Source: CAWIJJ01 sp963836425 (GTDB lineage: Bacteria > Acidobacteriota > Terriglobia > Bryobacterales > Bryobacteraceae). Taken from it: a stretch of 64,000 nucleotides of DNA. The stretch covers positions 372,001-436,000 of the forward strand of contig CAWIJJ010000008.1 in NCBI GenBank assembly GCA_963836425.1, in the 5' to 3' direction. Positions 59,703-64,000 of the stretch are shown piece after piece. The notes below the pieces were generated by a model. The model worked only from the letters and a program-made list of their open reading frames with translations, was not told the origin of the DNA and searched no databases. How positions within the stretch are numbered: position 1 is the stretch's first letter; the number at the start of each line of letters is the position of its first letter. A program made the position numbers and the translations under genes.

Positions 59703-60776
59703 TCAACTGGATGCGAGAACTCCCAGCGGCCCGGCAGCGGCGCGATGACCGTGCCCCAGTATTGCGGGCGCTATCGAAGATAGGGGCAAAACCTGCTCGG
59801 CGGCCCCTATTGCCACCGCTTCTCGCGGCATTCCGTAAACGACGCAGGAATTCTCGTCTTGCGCCAGGGTTCGCGCTCCAGCCTGCCGCATCCGCAGCAA
59901 CCCGCGCGCGCCGTCGTCCCCCATACCGGTTAGAATTACACCCACAGCGTTTTGTTTCGCCGCTTCCGCCACTGAGGAAAACAGCACATCAACGGAAGGC
60001 CGCTGATAGCAGACCCTGGGGCCGGTTTTCACGTTGACGTGATAATTCGGCCCGTTCTTCCGGAGCAGCATGTGCATATCGCCCGGCGCAATAAGCGCAG
60101 TGCCGGGAAGTAGCTTATCGCCATCCTCGGCTTCGCGGACCCGAACGGCGCAAATTTCGTTCAGCCGGTTGGCGAAGGCGCGCGAGAAGCCGGGTGGAAT
60201 GTGTTGGGCGATGACAATCCCCGGAACCGACGCCGGCAACCATCGCAGGACCGTCGCGATGGCCTCGGTGCCCCCGGTGGAGGCGCCGATGGCAATGACC
60301 GTGCCGCTGGGCAGCTGGGCTGTCCCAGAGGCCAGGTTCGCCGGAGGGCGCGGCGCCTGCGGAGCGCGGATCGTGGCGCGGCCCGCTGCCCGGATTTTCG
60401 AAGCGAGGCTTGTGCGCAACTCGCCCACCGAGTATGGTCCGCCGGGTTTCGCCAGTACTTCCACTGCCCCCCCTTCAAGCGCCTGCACCGCCGCCAGGCA
60501 GGACGGCTGTGCCAGCGAACTGATCACGACAGTAGGGATCGGCCGGAACCGCATGAGCTTCTTTAGAAACGTGAGCCCGTCCATGCGCGGCATCTCGATA
60601 TCGAGCGTCAGCACATCGGGGTTCAAGGCGAAGATTTTGTCTCGCGCAACGTAAGGATCGGGAGCCGTCCCCACAACTTCGATATCCGGCTCGCCGTCGA
60701 GGGCTTCTGTCAGGATCTTGCGAACGATCGCCGAATCGTCCACAATCAGCACTCGAATGGGCCGGGACTCAAGCAT
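59703..60776 (-). CDS. cheB: Chemotaxis protein-glutamate methylesterase CheB
   Basis: 357 residues. Receiver domain (RVLIVDDSAIVRKILTEAL, LDIEMPRMDGLTFLKKL, SSLAQPSC, LAKPGG) then the methylesterase domain (IAIGASTGGTEAIATVL with the nucleophilic Ser; IAQHIPPGFSRAFANRLNEIC with His; LTGMGDDGARGLLRMRQAGA with Asp). It removes methyl groups from, and deamidates, chemoreceptors. Start at 60776 gives the usual receiver beginning; the frame open to 60905 overlaps cheX. Last gene of the operon cheA-R-D-Y-X-B; it overlaps cheX by 8 bases. Confidence 0.95.
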   Translation of the reverse strand: MLESRPIRVLIVDDSAIVRKILTEALDGEPDIEVVGTAPDPYVARDKIFALNPDVLTLDIEMPRMDGLTFLKKLMRFRPIPTVVISSLAQPSCLAAVQALEGGAVEVLAKPGGPYSVGELRTSLASKIRAAGRATIRAPQAPRPPANLASGTAQLPSGTVIAIGASTGGTEAIATVLRWLPASVPGIVIAQHIPPGFSRAFANRLNEICAVRVREAEDGDKLLPGTALIAPGDMHMLLRKNGPNYHVNVKTGPRVCYQRPSVDVLFSSVAEAAKQNAVGVILTGMGDDGARGLLRMRQAGARTLAQDENSCVVYGMPREAVAIGAAEQVLPLSSIAPAILGHGHRAAAGPLGVLASS

Positions 60777-61227
60777 TCCGCTCACGCCTTTCGGGCACTT
60801 CCACAGTCGCCAGCAATGCTCCATCCGGAAGCTCCGCCGTGTAGGTTCCCTCCGCCCTCGCGTCCGGTTCCCCGTCCCACGGGACCGCCGGCGATAGCCG
60901 CACAAGTTCCTGGTTCTCGAGTTCGCTCACCATTGATCCGCAGACCATGTTCGCGAACTCGCAGACAACCTCGAACGTCTGCGGGCCGGACAGCGATTCG
61001 GGCTCGAGGCCCAAGAAGTCCGCGGCCAGCGTGCGGGCCGAGGTCTTGGTGAGCCGGACCGAAAGTGTGCCGGCCGCGCTTCCTTCAAAAGCGATCCGAA
61101 CGCCGACCGACTCGCTGAAATCGATGGCTTCGCTATCAACGGGGTCGCCGGCGACAGTGAAGAACATCGTTTCGAGCACCCGCTGTGCGGCCAGGGACAA
61201 CGACTTTGTCCAGCAAGTGTCAGGCAT
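60769..61227 (-). CDS. CheX-like chemotaxis phosphatase family protein
   Basis: 152 residues. CheX/CheC-like fold: ETMFFTVAGDP early, RIAFEGSAAGTLSVRLTK, and the helix CEFANMVCGSMVSELE that carries the usual 'ExxNxxxG' catalytic pair (Glu, Asn). The family dephosphorylates CheY-P. It is encoded between the CheY-like regulator (8-base overlap of ends) and cheB, consistent with a role in ending the signal. Sequence identity to CheX is not high; CheC-like phosphatase or FliY-related is possible. Confidence 0.75.
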   Translation of the reverse strand: MPDTCWTKSLSLAAQRVLETMFFTVAGDPVDSEAIDFSESVGVRIAFEGSAAGTLSVRLTKTSARTLAADFLGLEPESLSGPQTFEVVCEFANMVCGSMVSELENQELVRLSPAVPWDGEPDARAEGTYTAELPDGALLATVEVPERRERNA

Positions 61228-61606
61228 GGACTTCTCCCAGGATGCGGTCGAGTTCCGCCCGCAGTTCCTGCGGCAGGAAAGGCTTGCGAAGATAACCCCG
61301 CGCGCCCAGGGATGTCATCTGCCGAATGCGGCACGCGGTCGAGTCGGTGGAAACAACCACCACCGGAATCGTCCGCAGCATCTCATCTTCATCGAGCGCT
61401 CGTGCCAGTTCCTCTCCGCTCATCAGCGGCATGTTGATATCGGTGAGAATCACGTCCACCCATTCCTGTTCGAGAATCTTCAGCGCTTCGCGGCCGTTGC
61501 CTGCCTCCAGGCATTGAGCCACGTCGAAGCCGCACAGATCCACCGTCCGCCGGATAAATGTGCGCATCGCCGGAGAATCGTCCACGATCAGAATCCGGTA
61601 GGCCAT
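61220..61606 (-). CDS. cheY: CheY-like single-domain response regulator
   Basis: 128 residues. Receiver domain with ILIVDDSPAMRTFIRRTVDL (acidic pocket), phosphoacceptor Asp in VDVILTDINMPLMSGEELA, switch Ser/Thr in VVVSTDST and Lys in YLRKPFLPQEL. No output domain, as in CheY, so it likely acts on a motor, or as a phosphate sink. The ATG at 61606 shares a base with the cheD stop (TGATG), and the 3' end overlaps cheX by 8 bases. Confidence 0.9.
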   Translation of the reverse strand: MAYRILIVDDSPAMRTFIRRTVDLCGFDVAQCLEAGNGREALKILEQEWVDVILTDINMPLMSGEELARALDEDEMLRTIPVVVVSTDSTACRIRQMTSLGARGYLRKPFLPQELRAELDRILGEVHA

Positions 61607-62115
61607 CAGCCAACTCCTTTCGCGCCGCGCGCGGGCGGGAATTCCCGGACCTCGCCACCTTCGTGCAGCCACACCCTGCCGCTTCCGATCTCGAGGCGCA
61701 TGGTGCGGGACTGCGTGCCGCCGACCGCCTCCGCGTCGATCAGTACGCCCGCCTTCCAAAGCAGTTTGCGCATCGCCAGGCAATTCCGTTTACCGATCTC
61801 GAAGATGCCTTCGCGGTCGATCATCTGGGCTCCACCCGCCGCGCGTACCACCAGGCGCTTCGGCGCGGCCCCCCGTGCTCGCAGCTTTTCGAGCAGCAGC
61901 GCGATGCCGGTGTCAGCGAAAACGTAAGGGTTCTGACGCGCTCTCGCCGGGTCTAAGCTTGAATCGGGGAGCATGAAGTGCAGCAGCCCGCCCAATCCGC
62001 TCTTGGCGTCGTGCATGGTCACTCCGATGCACGAGCCCAGCGCGTACGTCGTGAGCACCTGTCCCGGGCTGTCGGCAATTCCGCAGTCGGCAATGCCAAT
62101 CACCAGTTGCTCCAC
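61606..62115 (-). CDS. cheD: Chemoreceptor glutamine deamidase CheD
   Basis: 169 residues. Signature: LTTYALGSCIGVTMHDAKSGLGGLLHFMLPDS with the catalytic Cys (GSC) and His (LLHFMLP), and the Thr region after; further FADTGIALLLEKL, GGAQM and IGKRNCLAMRKLL. Deamidates receptor Gln residues and is regulated by CheC/CheX-type partners, which fits the cheX gene in the same operon. The start is a GTG at 62115 with a GAGG site eight bases upstream; it is five bases after the cheR stop. The longer frame to 62442 overlaps cheR. Confidence 0.9.
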   Translation of the reverse strand: MEQLVIGIADCGIADSPGQVLTTYALGSCIGVTMHDAKSGLGGLLHFMLPDSSLDPARARQNPYVFADTGIALLLEKLRARGAAPKRLVVRAAGGAQMIDREGIFEIGKRNCLAMRKLLWKAGVLIDAEAVGGTQSRTMRLEIGSGRVWLHEGGEVREFPPARGAKGVG

Positions 62116-62120
62116 CGGCG

Positions 62121-62954
62121 TTACCTCGCTCCAGTTTTGCGGTAAACCGCGGGCCGAACATACTCGAGAGCGTGCGAAACGCGCGCCAGGCTCTCGGCGT
62201 GGCCCACGAACAGGTAACCGCCCGGCTCCAGCCTCCCGGAAAGATACTGAATCACCTTTTCCTGCGTGGCGCGATCGAAATAGATCATCACGTTCCGGCA
62301 AAAGATGACCGGGAAGCGCTTCGAATCGTGGGGCGGCGCAATCAGATTCATTCTTTGAAAATTGGCCTGTGAACGGATTCTGGGCAGCACCCGGTAGCTT
62401 TGCGAGGGGCCCTTTTCGGCGGAGAAATAGCGCGACAGCCATCCCGCGGGAACGCCCTGGCAGCGTTCCAACGGGTAAACGGCCTCCGAGGCAAACCGCA
62501 GCGCGCGATTCGAAATATCCGATCCCGCCACCTGAATCCGGCGCCCCGGCAGGACGTCATTGAGCAAGCAGGCGAGCGTCCAGACCTCTTCACCCGTAGA
62601 GCAGGCGGCGCTCCATACTTCTATTCCGTCCTTGCGGGCGAACTGCGGAAGCACCTGCGCTTTCAGAAATTCGAAATGGTCCGGCTCCCGATAGAACGAA
62701 GTATGGTTGGTGACCAGCGCGTCGATCAAACGGCAGAGCGATTGCCCGGTCCGGTCTTCGACGACATGCCGGTAGTATGCGCGAAAACTGCCGAAACCTC
62801 CGCTCTGGACCAGGTTGCGCAGCCTGGCCGTCACCAGCTCCTCTTTCCCGGGCTTCAGGTCCAGCCCGAATTCACGGTACGCGAGCTGGCGCAGTTGCTC
62901 GAAGTCGCTTCCCCCCAACCGCGGCAGCAATTGCTGGTCGGCCCATTTGAACAT
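62121..62954 (-). CDS. cheR: Chemoreceptor methyltransferase CheR
   Basis: 277 residues. N-terminal helical domain (FEQLRQLAYREFGLDLKPGKEELVTARL) then the SAM-binding domain: TSFYREPDHFEFLKAQVLPQF, VWSAACSTGEEVWTLACLL (motif I), AGSDISNRALRFASEAVYPLERC, VIFCRNVMIYFDRATQEKVIQYLSGRLEPGGYLFVGHAESL. It methylates receptor glutamates. The ATG at 62954 follows GAGAAG; the open frame to 63011 overlaps cheA and is less likely. Eight bases downstream of cheA. Confidence 0.95.
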   Translation of the reverse strand: MFKWADQQLLPRLGGSDFEQLRQLAYREFGLDLKPGKEELVTARLRNLVQSGGFGSFRAYYRHVVEDRTGQSLCRLIDALVTNHTSFYREPDHFEFLKAQVLPQFARKDGIEVWSAACSTGEEVWTLACLLNDVLPGRRIQVAGSDISNRALRFASEAVYPLERCQGVPAGWLSRYFSAEKGPSQSYRVLPRIRSQANFQRMNLIAPPHDSKRFPVIFCRNVMIYFDRATQEKVIQYLSGRLEPGGYLFVGHAESLARVSHALEYVRPAVYRKTGAR

Positions 62955-62961
62955 CGACTTC

Positions 62962-64000
62962 TCAGTGCCCAGACTCACCGGTTCCATCCTTGTACAGCCG
63001 CTCCACATCAAGGATCAAGCCGACCCGGCCATCGCCCAGGATGGCGCCACCGGCGATGCCCTCCACTCGATTGAACATATCCCCCAGCGACTTGATGACT
63101 ACTTCCTGCTTGCCGATCAGCTCATCCACGACAATGCAGAAACGGCGGTCACCCGCTTCCGCCACCACCAGCACGGATTGCCTCGGATCCTCGGAAACCG
63201 GGGTTACACCGAAGCGCCGGTAGAGCCGCAGAACCGGCAGCAGCGTCCCGCGCACGAGGGCCATTTCAGCCCGATTCTGGACGCTCCAAATGCAGCCCTC
63301 CGCCGGCCGGAACATCTCGCGCACGGCGAACATGGGAACGATATACCGTTCGCGCCCGACGCCGACCACCAGGCCGTCGATGATCGCCAGCGTCAGCGGC
63401 AGTTTAATCAGGAAAGTCGTCCCCTGTCCCGCCGCGGAGCGCAATTCGATGCGGCCCCGCAACCGCTCCACGTGCTTCCGGACGACATCCATCCCCACCC
63501 CGCGGCCGGAGACATTCGTCACCTGCGCGGCTGTCGTGAAGCCGGGCTCGAAGATCAGATTGCAGATTTCGCTGTCGGACAAAACATCGTCCGGCTGGAT
63601 CAGGTTCCGGTCGAGGGCCTTGGCACGAATCCGGTCCCTGTCCAGTCCCCGTCCGTCGTCGGACACCTCGATCACGACCTGCCCTGCCTGGTGCGATGCG
63701 CGCAGGAGCAGCCGCGCAGCCGCATTTTTTCCCGCACTCTGCCTTGCCTCGGGACTCTCGATCCCGTGATCGAGAGCGTTCCGGACCATATGCATCAGCG
63801 GATCGGCGAGCTGTTCCACGATGTTGCGATCGAGCTCGATGTCGTCGCCCGCGGTCTCCATCTCGACGCGTTTGCTGAAACTGGCGGGAAAGGTCGCGGA
63901 CCAGCCGCTCCATACGCCGGAACAGCGGGCCCACCGGAATCAGCCGCATCGCCATCGCCGTTTTCTGAAGCTCGGCGGTGATGCGCGTCAGGTGCGCTAT
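62962..64000 (-). CDS. cheA: Chemotaxis histidine kinase CheA, C-terminal part, apparently frameshifted
   Basis: Truncated at the right edge of the window. Visible: part of the dimerisation/P3-P4 junction (ITAELQKTAMAMRLIPVGPLFRRMERLVRDLSRQF), the ATPase domain (LADPLMHMVRNALDHGIES N-box, EVSDDGRGLDRDRI G1, FEPGFTTAAQVTNVSGRGVGMDVV G2) and the CheW-like coupling domain to the C-terminus. The first part and the ATPase core lie in different frames joined near 63871-63890, explained by one extra base; frame 1 reads '...QQTRRDGD', frame 2 '...SKRVEMETAGDD'. Kinase phosphorylates CheY and CheB; the Hpt domain is outside the window. Confidence 0.88.

Overview
The window looks like an ordinary chromosomal stretch of a GC-rich soil acidobacterium, most likely Bryobacterales (Solibacter/Bryobacter-like). 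Hallmarks of that group are a TIGR03435-type protein, a very large Oar-like TonB receptor with an N-terminal carboxypeptidase-regulatory domain, a DUF4965-type secreted glutaminase, a secreted DUF1080 protein, a propeller-phosphoesterase, and secreted hydrolases with Gly/Arg-rich linkers. I see no rRNA, CRISPR array, insertion sequence or prophage; there is one tRNA (Glu-TTC). Genes are densely packed and no gene-free stretch exceeds 300 bases. The taxonomic call is inference from gene content.

Layout. 1-8.9 kb: tail of a PQQ-type quinoprotein, then a minus-strand run (rpiB, deoC, GAF-GAF-SpoIIE phosphatase, secreted esterase), a NicO/RcnA nickel-cobalt exporter, lysA and a phospholipase C-like protein. 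9-21.7 kb: secreted catabolic enzymes (glutaminase, M28 peptidase, ADP-ribosylglycohydrolase, phosphoesterase, DUF1080) and a three-gene operon (ribokinase, GRP sugar porter, secreted ADP-ribosylglycohydrolase) that reads as ribose salvage. 21.7-27.5 kb: a Kgd-type fused 2-oxoglutarate decarboxylase/succinyltransferase, a GNAT acetyltransferase and an isolated nuoM. 27.6-35.8 kb: ECF sigma/anti-sigma/zinc-ribbon operon, alanine dehydrogenase, acyl-CoA dehydrogenase, LolA-like protein, DinB, RidA, a Tat-exported M20 hydrolase and CorA. 35.9-43.2 kb: an efflux operon tetR - adaptor - RND permease fused to a TolC-like channel, preceded by ydcF. 43.2-51.7 kb: TrmH methyltransferase, RarA, a LysW-like zinc ribbon, DinB, homodimeric pyruvate dehydrogenase AceE, a CDF metal transporter and a zinc alcohol dehydrogenase. 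51.7-59.6 kb: Oar-like receptor, putative zincin, TlpA/DsbD-alpha pair, AlaC-like aminotransferase, and a class D sortase with its likely substrate. 59.6-64 kb: tRNA-Glu and a chemotaxis operon cheA-cheR-cheD-cheY-cheX-cheB running in from the right edge.

Most notable. (1) DeoC and RpiB, translationally coupled, both carry N-terminal extensions like those of bacterial-microcompartment proteins (an amphipathic helix with linker on DeoC; an EutQ-like start on RpiB), and RpiB has Asp where the catalytic Cys normally sits. (2) An RND permease and TolC-like channel are fused in one frame with a signal-peptide-like joint. (3) tetR has a 17-base-spaced promoter with an 18-base palindromic operator in the spacer and a start codon at the predicted transcript end. 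(4) A perfect 28-base palindrome with a T-run lies inside a coding gene. (5) Four genes (esterase, SpoIIE phosphatase, GRP porter, cheA) are each split by an apparent single-base frameshift with both halves well conserved, which points to residual assembly indels.
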